Assembly: GCA_031213475.1 (NCBI GenBank)
Contig: JARUPZ010000017.1
Location: forward strand, 7,885,790 to 7,949,789
Direction of reading: 5' to 3'
DNA length: 64,000 bases
Source: Nereocystis luetkeana
Lineage: Eukaryota > Sar > Phaeophyceae > Laminariales > Laminariaceae
Below, in pieces: positions 48,600-58,941 of this stretch (position 1 is the first letter of the stretch; the number at the start of each line of letters is the position of its first letter). Under the pieces are notes generated by a model. That model ran no database searches and was not told where the DNA came from. It saw only the letters and a list, made by a program, of their open reading frames with translations. The position numbers and the translations under genes are program-made.

Positions 48600-48706
48600 T
48601 GCTGCTACTGCTGCCTGGTCTGCCGCTGTTGCTGCTGTTGCTGCTGCTGCTGCTGCTGATGCGGTGGTTGTTAATCTTGCTGCTGCTGATGCGGTGGTTG
48701 TTAATC

Positions 48707-48743
<37 letters not shown>

Positions 48744-48959
48744 CTGTTGATGGTGCTAGCACTGGTACTTCTGTCTACACAGTAGTACAACAGTAGTCCT
48801 GGTAGTCTGTAGTAGCACGGCCTTCCCCTTGAAGTCGGCAGTTTTGCGAGTGCTGCTGCTGGAGGTTGTTGGTACTCCTCCTGGCCCTGCTTCTCCTCTT
48901 CGGCGTCTGGAGCGTGACACGGAGAGTTCTGACTGCCTGGTCTGCTGCTGCTGTTGTTG

Positions 48960-48990
<31 letters not shown>

Positions 48991-48992
48991 CG
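48600..48992. repeat. CTG-rich repeats, including a 30-bp duplication
   Basis: CTG/TTG runs cover about 48600-48742, with a 30-bp unit (GCTGATGCGGTGGTTGTTAA) present twice around 48656-48710. A second CTG run covers about 48941-48990. They create long Ala, Ser, Leu and Gln frames on both strands, none of which is called as a gene. They lie just upstream of the plastid-protein exon. Confidence 0.8.
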
Positions 48993-49266
48993 CCGTGCCG
49001 CTACTGCTCTACTGCTGATGATGTGTTGGCGCCGCAAGGAAGGCGCCGCTTGTACACGAAACTTGACAGTCCAGTGATTTCGGGGCGATTTCGGGGTGAT
49101 TCGGCCTCTTGGCCAATAGACATCGTCTGGTCGAGTCTGGTCCCTCCTCGGCACATATACCCTAGTTCGACATGCAGGATGAAATAAAAAGAAACCCTTC
49201 ATGTCGTATTCAAAACTCGACCGCTCATCACAACGCGTGTCATCTGCTTGGGAGAGGAGTAGAGGT

Positions 49267-49527
49267 ATGTCTCATAGCCGGCTGGCCACGATTGCGTGCG
49301 GAGTGGTCCTGCTGGGCTCCGCGTCTGCATGGCTACCTTATGGCGTAACGACGGCCGCTAGGGCCGCTGCTGGCACAAGAGCGCACAGAGGAGAAGGACG
49401 ACAGGCTGCTGCACTATCGCCATTGAAGTCTTCCAACAGGGATGGGGTGGAGAGGCCCGATCTGGCAGCACTGAAGAAAGGCTTCGAGCAGTCTATGGAC
49501 GGCAAGCTCGTCATGGAATATGTCACG
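49267..49527 (+). CDS. first exon, plastid-targeted protein of unknown function
   Basis: The ATG at 49267 (preferred to the in-frame one at 49201) begins a hydrophobic signal peptide, MSHSRLATIACGVVLLGS, that ends in ASA-WLP. In algae with red-type complex plastids, cleavage before an aromatic residue in an ASAFAP-like context, followed by a basic, Ser/Ala-rich transit peptide, directs proteins into the stroma. The next 35 residues fit (several Arg, many Ala, only scattered acidic residues). The mature part starts around ERPDLAALKKGFEQSMDGK and LVMEYVT, then a donor ACG|GTGTGT at 49528. The downstream exon is not identified. Joining to the 57.5 kb exon is possible, but that is 8 kb away across a satellite. 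Confidence 0.55.
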
Positions 49528-52039
49528 GTGTGTACTCTTAATCGTTGCGGTTGTCGACGCGCATTTCATTGCTGAGCAGTGCCCGCCCGAAGTTGGTCTT
49601 CATGTTGATAATGTTCTCACATATTATGCTCACTTCCCTGCAATACTGCCTGCCTGGTGGTAGCCACTATATACAGGCTGCAACAAAATGCATCTCGATG
49701 GCAAAAAAAGACATTTGAGTGTTGGCGATTTTTTTTTTTTTTCACTTTTACTTCTCCAAAAATTCTCCCGAGGTAACTTTTTGAGGTAAATTTCTGAAAA
49801 AAACGCGAAAAAGTACTTCAGCGAAGTCAGGATTTCATCTAAGGTTACGGTAACTTTTGGCTCTCTGTTTCATTGGCCTACACGCACCGAGCATCATCCC
49901 GACGCAAAACGCATCATCTCAAATCTCGAAGGATCAAAACACCGAGCATATTCCATGCCACCATGCTGCTTGCTGTACGCATCACGACAACCGCTGGGAG
50001 CACAGAGGCTCGAGAGGTGTAGCTTGAGTATAGCGCGCACGAGCGGCGTTGGATTGTGCCAGCGGGCCGCCGCCGCTGCTACGTAGGGTACACGCTTTCG
50101 CCTACTTGGTGACGACGTGGAGGATGCTTCGTTCCAAAAAAAGACTCGCATCACACTCGTACTCGTACTCGTGCTCGCACAGAGCGCGACAGCTCGTGTA
50201 TCATTTCGATTCCACCACACTGCAGCAGCGGCGGCGGCAGCAGTGGCCGCGACAGTGGCGGCGGAGCGGAGCCCGCCGGCGCTGTGGCGTGCGTAGGCTG
50301 AGCGCAGCAGCAGCAGCAGCAGGCAATCCAAAAAGGGAAGCTGGCTGGTGCTGGTGCTGGTGCTTGCTGGTGCTGGTGCTGACGCTGTTTATTTTTGTTG
50401 CTCAAGCTGCCTCTAGCTGCGGCTAGCGCTTGCTATTAATAGCTGCCGCTTGCTGTGGTGCTGCTTGCAGTCGTGAGCTGGCAGTGGTGGCACCGCTGTC
50501 AACTCTGCCGCCGAAACGTTGCTGGGCCGCCGTTGCTACTCCCAAGCTGTTTTTTAGTTTTTCGTTCTTTTTTTTTGGCGCGTTTGCCTCACCTCCCCCC
50601 TTCCCTTCTTATTTTCGGAGGCGTCGCCTGCAGGATTTGACTTACCTCGCTCGCAAACACACCGAATCAGGAAGGGAAGGAAATTCACTTTTTTTAGCGC
50701 AAGTAAAGTTTTTTTTTTTTTACTCTCTATCGCAAACACTCTATTGCTGCACATCTCGGATAACGGAACACACTATTAATACTATTAATAGGACAACACT
50801 TATCTACGTTATCGGACCTAACACAGCAACGTAGTAACGTACTATTAATATTAATACTAACAGCAGTGAAAGATGTCTGGGGACAGCGCTTTTACCTCTT
50901 GACAAACACCGTCGAGGCAAATGTCTTGACAGCCTTGACAGCCAAAACTCGGGGACGGTAAGAAAAATCCCCGTTCTTCCGGAAACGCCCGAAAATACTG
51001 TCGAAAGTAGTGTGATTTCTCTGATACAAAGTGGTCCCTCTTATCTCTCCAAATCGGGAGTTCAACCAGGTTCGCTGTGATGCTGCAGTTCGGTTCTATT
51101 CAAGGATATTTTGCTTTGTCGTTCATTTCTTCTCTAGTCTGATGAGTCCCTGGGATGCGCACACACTGAACAGGCGGGGGGGTGCACAGCGCTCTGCTCG
51201 CTTGCCCAACTGCTCCGATTATACTCTTCCTAGTTATTGTCTTCCTAAACCCACGAGGTCAACGGAATGCATGCCGTTGCCACATCAAGAGCTGCCGTCC
51301 TCCTCTCGCACGCTATTGCCTCACAAATACCACATCGCGGAATTCAAACGTTCTATTCTCGTAGATCATCTCAAGCTCTGTACCTGGTAGTTGATTGGCC
51401 TACTGCTGTACTGGTCCTCTCTACCATTTCTCGTATCCTCTCACCTAGACCGTGATGCCGTTCCGGTATATCTCCGTTATTTTTGTACTCCTATCACAAG
51501 CCTCTCATGCAACACATCTCCTATACTGCTCAAGAACATCTCCCACAATCCCTATCTAGACATGCCAACAGCTTGCATTGAAACCCGCGATATCATACTA
51601 ACTTGAAATAAAACCGAACAGTCCATATTAAAAGCTAGATAACCTCAATCTCACCACATTTAACTTTTTTTGTTTTTTTCGGCGTTGTGATACATTTCCG
51701 AGTCCGATCTACAGAAAAATGCAATTGAATTACAGAGTCTCGATATTTTAGAATAAGCTCCATATAAAACGAGTAAAATAGCTGCATGTAAAAATGTAAA
51801 AAAAATAGGTTTCCACACATATGAATGAGGATTTTTCTGCCAGGGGGGGGTAGGGGATATATGTCTAAACATACGGATTTGCCTTGACAGACAGACAGTT
51901 TGACACTGACATGTCTCCTGTCATATCTAACTATTAATAGCATAGTATTAGCACTGGAGGAGCGATCACGGAAACGCCGTCACACAGTTTTGACTGGAAA
52001 CCCACGAACGTGCACGAGCCTTGACGTTGTGTTGCTGCT
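49528..52039. other. possible intron sequence with trinucleotide patches
   Basis: CAG, GGC and GGTGCT runs occur at about 50225-50385, with T runs near 49730 and 50710. Opposing frames of 125-145 codons there are repeat artefacts. If the plastid-protein gene continues downstream, this is its first intron. No exon was recognised. Confidence 0.35.
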
Positions 52040-52760
52040 CGGTCTCGTACAGCTCTGGTAACATTATGTTATGCCGTGATCAGTCCTTGAACTAACACAC
52101 AGCAGTGTTAGGATCTGACCAAACACGTACGTTCTACTCGTAACTCTAACACACCCAGATCGATATCCGCATATTTACTAACACGATAACTTAGTGTTAC
52201 TGTCGACGCAGCGGAAGACATAATACACTAACTTAGTGTTACCCTTAGGAGGAGTGTTATACATAGCACCCTAACATAACGTTACCATGTTCGCAAGCAC
52301 TACCGACACATAACATCGTGTTGCAGATGACGCACTAACTTAACATAACGCAGTGGCCAGCACTACTAACACTACGTTATGTGGCCCCCCGTCTGACTGC
52401 CTTAGGCTCGGATAACGTAAAATTAAACGTGCATTAGATACGTTACAGTCCTAGCCGGCCCATTCGTAACATTATGTTAGGATGTTGGCCTAAATGCGGA
52501 AGTCTCTGTAACATTGTGGCACGGTGTTATCGTCAGTAAAGATCTGGTGGTAACATTCCGTTACCGCGTTACCATAAGGGTCAATCCGGGTCTTACATAA
52601 TGTAACTGAGTTACGGTTGGGGCCGAAGTCGTTCCAACGTAATGTTACTACGTTACCTGTGGATCTTCACGAGATCTAACATGTGTTACCTGTGTTCGTG
52701 GTAAAGCGGCGTATGGGAGTAACATAACGTAGCCGTGTTATCCAATTTCGCCGACATCCC
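52040..52760. repeat. palindromic-motif satellite, block 1
   Basis: A short imperfect palindrome recurs about every 30-60 bp: GTAACATTATGTTATG near 52057, CTAACATAACGTTACC near 52270, GTAACATTATGTTAGG near 52468, GTAACATTCCGTTACC near 52549 and AACGTAATGTTACTACG near 52637. The spacer sequences are mostly not alike in this block. There is no coding frame. Confidence 0.65.
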
Positions 52761-52974
52761 AGTAGGGGAGACCTACAAAATTTTCCTTGGGGGAGGATAG
52801 CATGGCATCCCCGGTGAAAAACGCCTCCGTATTTTAAAACCCTCAGCAGGGAATATTTAGAGAGGACCCCCGCAACAAAACGCGTCTTTTTTTTAGAAAC
52901 CCCGCCAGTACATTTTCCATCTGCAACACAGTACGTCATCCATCTAAAACGTAATCTGCACACTCGCACGTACG

Positions 52975-53250
52975 AGTTAACACGGCAGTAACATATTGTC
53001 GATGTTAGATTGGCGGTGTACGTTACCTGCTAAGTTGAGTCACCGCATACATTGCATACGAGCTAACACATCAACATAATGCTAGTGTTTTATCGATCAT
53101 ATACGTTATCCGTTTGGCGTATGTATTGTAGCATTGTGGCAAGACTTCCGTATCACCCACATATAACGTCGCTCGACACGGACAGCTGCTGCGGCTGATA
53201 CGGCAACATAATATTAACGTTGTATTGACCATATACGTCATCCCTCTAAA
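52975..53250. repeat. palindromic-motif satellite, block 2
   Basis: It contains GCATACGAGCTAACACATCA then ACATAATGCTAGTG, CGATCATATACGTTATCC and TTGACCATATACGTCATCCC. The segment at about 53055-53120 is nearly identical to 54136-54200. The repeat word (T)GACCATATACGT recurs at intervals of about 105-130 bp across blocks 2 and 3. Confidence 0.65.
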
Positions 53251-54115
53251 GGCTGGGTCTTACGCAAGTTTTTTTGAGTGATTAAAAAAAGGCAGGAAGT
53301 CAGTTTTTTTCTACCGGCAAAAAGCCACACCTGATCAGTGCGCCATGTACGGTCTTATCGTGATTTCGGTTTTCTTTCATGGGAGAACTAAAAAAACAGA
53401 ACAGAACCGACGTTTCGAATTCCACGTGGACCACGACACGAACGAGAGTCGCTCACGCCGGGTTGGGCGATAAACCTTCACCACCATCTCCTCGAAGGAA
53501 GCAGCGGAATGTGGAACTCCCTGGGGAGCTGCGTGAGGGGTTTTGCTAGTCGCTGGGTCAGCAAGGAGCTCTGGGGGGCCCTCGCGGAGCATGAGCTGCT
53601 TGCGGCGGTCGTAGTCAGAAAAAAAAACGTTAGATTGTTCTGATACTGCTGCTGTAGTCTCGTCCTATTTCGTTTCCAAAGTTGTTTTTGCCTAGAGCAG
53701 CTGCAGTTGGGCGGCCGCAAGAGACACGATGGTGGCCAAGGTACTGATGCCCTCCCTCTCCGTGGTGGCCGATGCACAAGTGTTGGAGCCCAGCTGTGTG
53801 CAAGCGTAACCAAGCATGTGGCGTCGTGACCCGTCATGAACCCAGTCTATAACCTAAACAAAATTGTATAGTCCCTCCGAGGTCTTGTGCAAAAGTAAAT
53901 TTCATCACTTTCAGAGTTGATCAGAAAAGGCTGCCAGAAAAAAACATTTCATCGAATTTCATGCGTGATAAAATCTCTGAGGAACATTTTTTCCGCCAAA
54001 CAGGCCCCCATAAGACATGATTTTGATAAAATCTGATCAGATATGGGACCAGATACCCCGAAGCCTCCGTACACAGTCATATAATCACCTCATAAAAAAA
54101 CATGCATAAGATCCG
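53251..54115. other. non-satellite segment inside the satellite
   Basis: About 860 bp lacking the TAACAT-type motif. On the plus strand, an exon-like stretch at about 53500-53608 reads GMWNSLGSCVRGFASRWVSK and ELWGALAEHELLAA. It has an acceptor-like CTCCTCGAAG before it and GCG|GTCGTA after it, but the tract is weak. The rest is A/T-rich. It may be an insertion or part of a larger repeat unit. Confidence 0.35.
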
Positions 54116-54860
54116 GCCTAGCTTGTGTCACTGCATGCATTGCATACGAGCTAACACATCAACATAATGCTAGTGTTTTATCGATCATACACGTTAAGCG
54201 TTTGGCGTATGTTTCGGTAGCAAGACTTCCGTAACACCCTCGCATACCGTCGCTCGATACTACAGACTGCTGCTGCGGCTTTTACAGTGACATAATATCA
54301 ACGTTGTATTGACCATATGCGTCATCCCTCTAACACGTGTTACGATGCGCTGCCAGTGGGAATTTCACCGACACACTTTCATAGTGTTATGTAGCGTTTA
54401 TTTGGCCTTGTGCTGCTGTACGTTATCCGCCTAAAGGGTGTTACGGTAGCAAGTAAGAATCCCGCTGACACGCTAACCTAACGTTACTCGCTACGGGCGG
54501 ATGCCACTAACACGGTAGCATAGTGCTAACCTTGAATTGACCATGTACGCTATCCCTTCAACGTGTTTTACGATAGCGACAAGGAATTCCGCTAACACGC
54601 TAACATGATGTTACTCGCTATGGGCTGCATACCCTGACACCGCAACACATATACTGCGCTCAGTACGGGATCAAGGTAACACTCTAACATAAGGCTACGC
54701 GATCGCCCGCTAATAACGTAACACACCAACAGTGGGCTATCACAAAATTCAGGAAGTAGTTAACGTAGTAACGTAATGCTGCGGGGGGGTTTTCGCTGAC
54801 GCCTATCTTTAACATAAAACGTTAGGTGTTACATTATCCAAGGTGTGAAATAATGCCAAC
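54116..54860. repeat. palindromic-motif satellite, block 3
   Basis: At least five degenerate units of about 105-130 bp follow one another, with the shared order GACCATATGCGTCATCC, CTAACACGTGTTACG, GGAATTCCGCTAACACG, CTAACATGATGTTACTCGC and TACCCTGACAC. Examples are at about 54309, 54415 and 54536. No coding potential was seen. No centromeric or other function can be deduced from sequence alone. Confidence 0.65.
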
Positions 54861-55744
54861 GACAGCAGTATCATACCACTGGTACGTACCTGGTAATGTC
54901 ATAACGAGGTGTGGTATACCATCCCGTATCACTTCCAATCAAATAACACCAGGAACATATCCATGGTAGTATATATACACTATTAATAGGAAAAAAGGAT
55001 AGGATTCGAGTTCGAGTGCAAGTACCAGGGGGATATTCTACCACCACGATGTCCGGAAATTTAAGGGTCCTTTGTGTTATAGTAGAATCGTTCAATAATT
55101 CCTTACATTGCCGTGACATTTTGGTGTCTCTGCCGGCGGTCTTGCTGCTTGCGCCTCGCGCTGCCCGTCCATCAGAAGCGACCCGAGCGAGGCCAGGGAG
55201 GGGGCAGACGGAGGGGTCGTCTATGCCGATTTCATGTGTACGTGTGAGCACAGGAGGCGTATATAGCCGATGCTTGAACCTCTTCGGCTACTGTCTCTGA
55301 GCCGTGGTTGCACCTTGATAGTAGTTTCCGGGTTTTTGGCGGTGGCGCCTACAGCCGAACAACCAACCCGAACCCTAACCCGAACCCGAACGCTATGGAG
55401 TGCCCAGTGCCTGGCTGCTGTGGCTTGTGAAACCTCTACGTTGATTCGACCGGCGTGGATGCAGTGCTTGGGAAGGCTCGAGGCTGAATTGGCCGGCTCG
55501 GGATGCTGCAGCCTGGAAAAACTCTAAAATTGGTTGGGCCGCTTACAAAACACCCCTTGGCAAATCAGTGTGCGTAGATAGCGTACCTTGGGAAGATCCA
55601 CTATCTGGGGGCAACCACTACTGCTCTCTCTTGGCTCTTGGGGATTGCAGAGGGAGAAGGTGACGAGAAAGCAAGCGAAGGTGGCACAACGTAGGTGTCG
55701 CAACGTAGAACACAATCGGCAAATATATGCTAGGCCCGGCATAG
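54861..55744. other. intergenic or intronic, unclear frames
   Basis: A minus-strand frame at 54871-55251 includes KMSRQCKELLNDSTITQRTL followed by KFPDIVVVEYPPG, which reads naturally but has no domain; the plus strand competes. Near 55365-55390 CCCGAACCCTAACCCGAAC resembles telomeric repeats but is too short and degenerate to be one. Confidence 0.3.
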
Positions 55745-55990
55745 CTCTTGCAGCTTACCGGTAGGAAATTTTTCCTACGTGCGAAATGAGCTATCTCCCG
55801 TAGCTCACCCCCGGTAAGAATGTGTAGATGATGAGCTGTCTCCTACAGCTCACACCCGGCGATAATGTGACACTCGCAGCCCATTTTAGCCCTCATGTAC
55901 AGCTCACCCGCGGGAATGTGAAAATACGCCTCTCTCCCAAAGATCACCCCCATTAGCCATGTGTAGGTGAGCTATTTCCGTGCATATCTC
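55745..55990. repeat. degenerate tandem repeat, about 57-bp unit
   Basis: Roughly four units share GAGCT(A/G)TCTCC, (G/C)(T/A)AGCTCAC-CCCG and AATGTG: at about 55788, 55837, 55893 and 55940. No coding potential. Confidence 0.6.
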
Positions 55991-56084
55991 CTCGACACTC
56001 TTGGGAAAGGTTGACGGTTACAGAAACGCCCTACTGCGTGATTGGAGGGAGATGACACTCATTGGTCCGAATTACAATGGTTGG

Positions 56085-56352
56085 AATGAGTCGTACGGCA
56101 CGGGCGCAGCTTGACCCTACTACCGGGGCACTGCTGGGCGCTCTCCCTGCTCGTAGACGGTCCTTGACATCAAAATTAGCACTGCTGTGTTAATCGCTAG
56201 ATGGTGTCTCGGAGTCCCGAAAGGGTGGTAACCCTCGTAATACTGCTCTTTGTCGGTTTGGGACAGAAGTGAGGACAAATTACCTGGAACTTGAGTGATT
56301 CGTCCCCAAAACGGGACTGGAGTTGTAAAAGGGTCGAAGGCCACACACACGG
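56085..56352. repeat. rearranged relative of the TTAA-flanked element
   Basis: The first part (about 56085-56240) matches the right half of the element at 58.0-58.4 kb: GAGTCGTACGGCACG, CTGCTCGTAGACG and ATCGCTAGATG. The second part (about 56262-56352) matches its left half: GGACAAATTACCTGG and TTCGTCCCCAAAACGGGACT. The order is right half then left half, as expected if two copies lay in tandem and were partly lost. Confidence 0.5.
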
Positions 56353-57507
56353 TAATCATGGCTCAGCTTATGAAGCCCTTACGGGTTTCGATTGGTCTAT
56401 CCCGGAAACAAGAGCCAATCGGAGCTTTCGAGATGTCATCTGCCCGACGTGCTATATACCAGGTATTTCAAAGTCACGGCAACTTCCTGCTTGAACATGT
56501 AACATGTTACGACCGTCGAATGGTCGTGATTCGCGTCATATCGTACGCCCTGCCTGGTGTCAGGCACCTGGTATATGAAATAATACGAATATTTCACACA
56601 TGGCACACGAGCAGTACAAGTGCTGCTGCTGTTGACTCCCCTGCGCTCGTACAAGTGCATGCCCTCTTGAACTGCTGTGCCAGGCTGCTTTGTACGTACG
56701 TATGAAGTAAAATGAAGCCAGTTAGCTCTCACTCACTTGATCCAGCGTATGCAACGATGTGGGGATGTGGCACACCTGGTGGTTGTACGGCATCGCCATT
56801 CGCCACAGCTCACGGCCGATGCGGCTATTAGTGGCATGATAGTAGGAGTAGACGGTGCAAAGCTCCGTTCGGTGCTCCTGAGGATAACAGCATGATAGTA
56901 GCTACTGATGTTAATAGCATCATAGTCTTCAATAAAGTGTTTTTTTTCTGTACAGGTTACTACTGCTATAAAGAGATCAAGTGGCGCATGCACTCTTGGG
57001 TACGCGGATACTTGAACCTGGTAGTTCGGGTGTGTTGATACCCGGGTGCCCCAAGAGTTGATATACCCTAGTAGCATTAAACACGCCCATCAAACCTGCC
57101 CTGCCCTGCCCCGTAGATGTTCTTATACTTCCAAGTAGATGAATTCCTTGCTCGGCGGGATCTGTCGGTACATCTCTCGCCTTTCAGAGCTCCGATTCTA
57201 TTGAACCCTCCCCCCCACCCCCCCCCCGCGCGCGCGCGCGCAACCATCCGCAACCCCCTTGCCCCACCGCCAACACGATCCGCTCCGATGCCAAACCACG
57301 CCGCTTTCTGTCTCACGTTTTCTTACATTTGTATAATACACGAAAAAGCCGCGCCGTTTTTTTCTTTTCGCACCCGGGTTCATTTAGTCCTCTTCGCCCA
57401 GTATCCCGTTTTCGTTTTCCCAAAATAAAATATTTTTCGTTTTTTTTTGTTGTCCCCCCATCGCGCCGCCGTTCCCCCCCCCCCCCCCCTCTTTACGCAT
57501 GCGAAAG
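56353..57507. other. intergenic or intronic spacer
   Basis: It contains TACCAGGTA near 56458, a C-rich/CGCG run at about 57208-57240 and poly-T/poly-C tracts at about 57430-57492 that form the polypyrimidine tract of the next exon. No gene was recognised before that exon. Confidence 0.35.
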
Positions 57508-57676
57508 GAACTCCGGTCGAGGAAGGCGCTTCTGGTCTCTCTTCTTGAGGGGACGGGGGGCATCATCACCGAGGACATCTACCCCATCATGGAGGACCTC
57601 GCGCTTGTAAACCCCTCCGGGGGCTGCGGCAAAGGGGGGGACCAGGGGAGGGGGCACTACTGCGCGATGCTCCCAG
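57508..57676 (+). CDS. internal exon of the downstream acidic protein (tentative)
   Basis: A strong pyrimidine tract leads to GCGAAAG|GAAC, and the exon ends CTCCCAG|GTGCTT. The 56 codons begin ELRSRKALLVSLLEGTGG and continue IITEDIYPIMEDLALVNPSG. The pattern of an amphipathic helix, E-G-T-x-G and then a helix ending in L-x-x-x-NP resembles the N-terminal helical part of plastid lipid-associated (PAP/fibrillin) domains. The resemblance is weak and could be chance. The exon ends in phase 1, which fits the acceptor at 62768. It might instead belong to the plastid-protein gene starting at 49.27 kb, or to a gene whose other exons were missed. Confidence 0.4.
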
Positions 57677-57797
57677 GTGCTTTGTTTCGCTTCGGAGGCG
57701 TGCTCCGTACGGCAGGGGGGAAAACGCGTGCTTTCCTTCTAGGGGTAGCGCCTGAATATTGTGAGGCTATACCATGCTGTTGGTGCTCGTAGTACTG

Positions 57798-57905
57798 TTA
57801 CGGGGGGCCATATTAAAAAGGACCTACGGCACACACACACAAAAACCTATATGTTTCGCTATTTTTACTAATAATATATGGCCCTGTTTACTATGGTCCC
57901 CCGTC
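57798..57905. mobile_element. TA-type MITE, copy 5
   Basis: A diverged copy in inverted internal orientation. The left end is TTACGGGGGGCCATA and the right end ACTATGGTCCCCCGT. It carries an ACACACACAC run where other copies have AT-rich sequence. The TA target duplication is not preserved. It lies inside the proposed 5-kb intron. Confidence 0.8.
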
Positions 57906-58009
57906 CTAAGTCATTCGTACTCTGTGTAAGTGCAACCCGATGCACAATCCCATAGCCTATGTGCTTTATACAGTAGGTACCGGTATAACACTACTAGTGT
58001 TCCTACGAT

Positions 58010-58423
58010 TAACCCTTTTAGGGCTGCAGTTCCGTTTTGGGCCGTTTTGGGGACAAACTACTTGGGATTTGAATGGTTCGTCCCCTAAACGGGACTGCCT
58101 TCCTAAAAGGTCTAAAGCGACAGCCATCACCTGATTCGGGAATGACACAGATTGATGTTCGAGATCCGCTGCAACGAGTCGGACGGCACGCACGCAAGAC
58201 GAACGTATCACGGGAGACCACAGTAAATAGGACCAAAATATTTTCAGTAAAAATAGCGAAACATATTGGTTTTTGTGTGTACCGTAGGTCCTGTTTACTA
58301 TGGCCCCCCGTGTTAGTGCCCGTACTTCTGGGCCCTCACGCTGCTCGTAGACGACTGATACCACAAAAGTCACTAACCATACATTTTGTCGCTAGATGTG
58401 GGCTAGACGCCCAAAGGGGTTAA
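58010..58423. mobile_element. TTAA-flanked element, piggyBac-like, with nested MITE
   Basis: TTAA at 58010-58013 is followed by CCCTTTTAGGGC. The far end is GCCCAAAGGGG followed by TTAA at 58420-58423. Duplicated TTAA sites with ends starting CCC are the hallmark of piggyBac elements. Without the nested 106-bp MITE it would be about 300 bp, with no transposase, so it would be non-autonomous. A rearranged relative is at 56.1-56.35 kb. Confidence 0.5.
58208..58313. mobile_element. TA-type MITE, copy 6, nested
   Basis: It starts TCACGGGAGACCACAG after TA (58206-58207) and ends CCCCCCGTGT before TA (58314-58315). It is one of the more diverged copies. It interrupts the TTAA-flanked element, so it arrived later than that element. 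Confidence 0.8.
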
Positions 58424-58941
58424 GGGGCCCTATCGGTCAGAAATATTTTGACCAAAACCTGCTAACCCCCTGTCTTAGCTCCGAAATGTTTGGTTTTGGC
58501 TTCCTAAGCTCGGACAGGACACGATGCACAGCAGCACCGCCACCGCCACCGCAACAGCAGCACCACTGCGACCATCGATCGGTATGAGCAGCGACCACTC
58601 GAAACTTCCACTCCTCTGTCGGATGATGCAGATCATGATCTATTTATCTATCTGCTGCAGATGATCTAGGTCATAATAGCCTGCTGTCGTGGGATGCTGT
58701 GGAGGGCCTGCACGGTACGGATCCGATCCGGGGGAACAGGCCCGAGGTCACGCAGGCTGTACGGCGTCCACGCCAAAGCGGCATGAGCTAGATCAGACAG
58801 ATCAGAAATATATGATCTGTATGCTCTGAGATATCTGGACCATGATGTGGAAGATCGATGATCTCTGTTAATGGGAGACACGTGCCACGATAGGAGTGGC
58901 ACGTTTTTGCCTTATGAGGCAATATTTGCGACTGACTACTA
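58424..58941. other. spacer with short trinucleotide run
   Basis: CACCGCCACCGCCACCGC lies near 58536-58553. Several GATCTG/AGATCA words occur at 58625-58870. No gene. Confidence 0.35.

Noticed and set aside
48499-49202. Ala-, Ser- and Gln-repeat frames of 81-148 codons on both strands
   Set aside because: Translations of CTG/CAG microsatellites in different frames.
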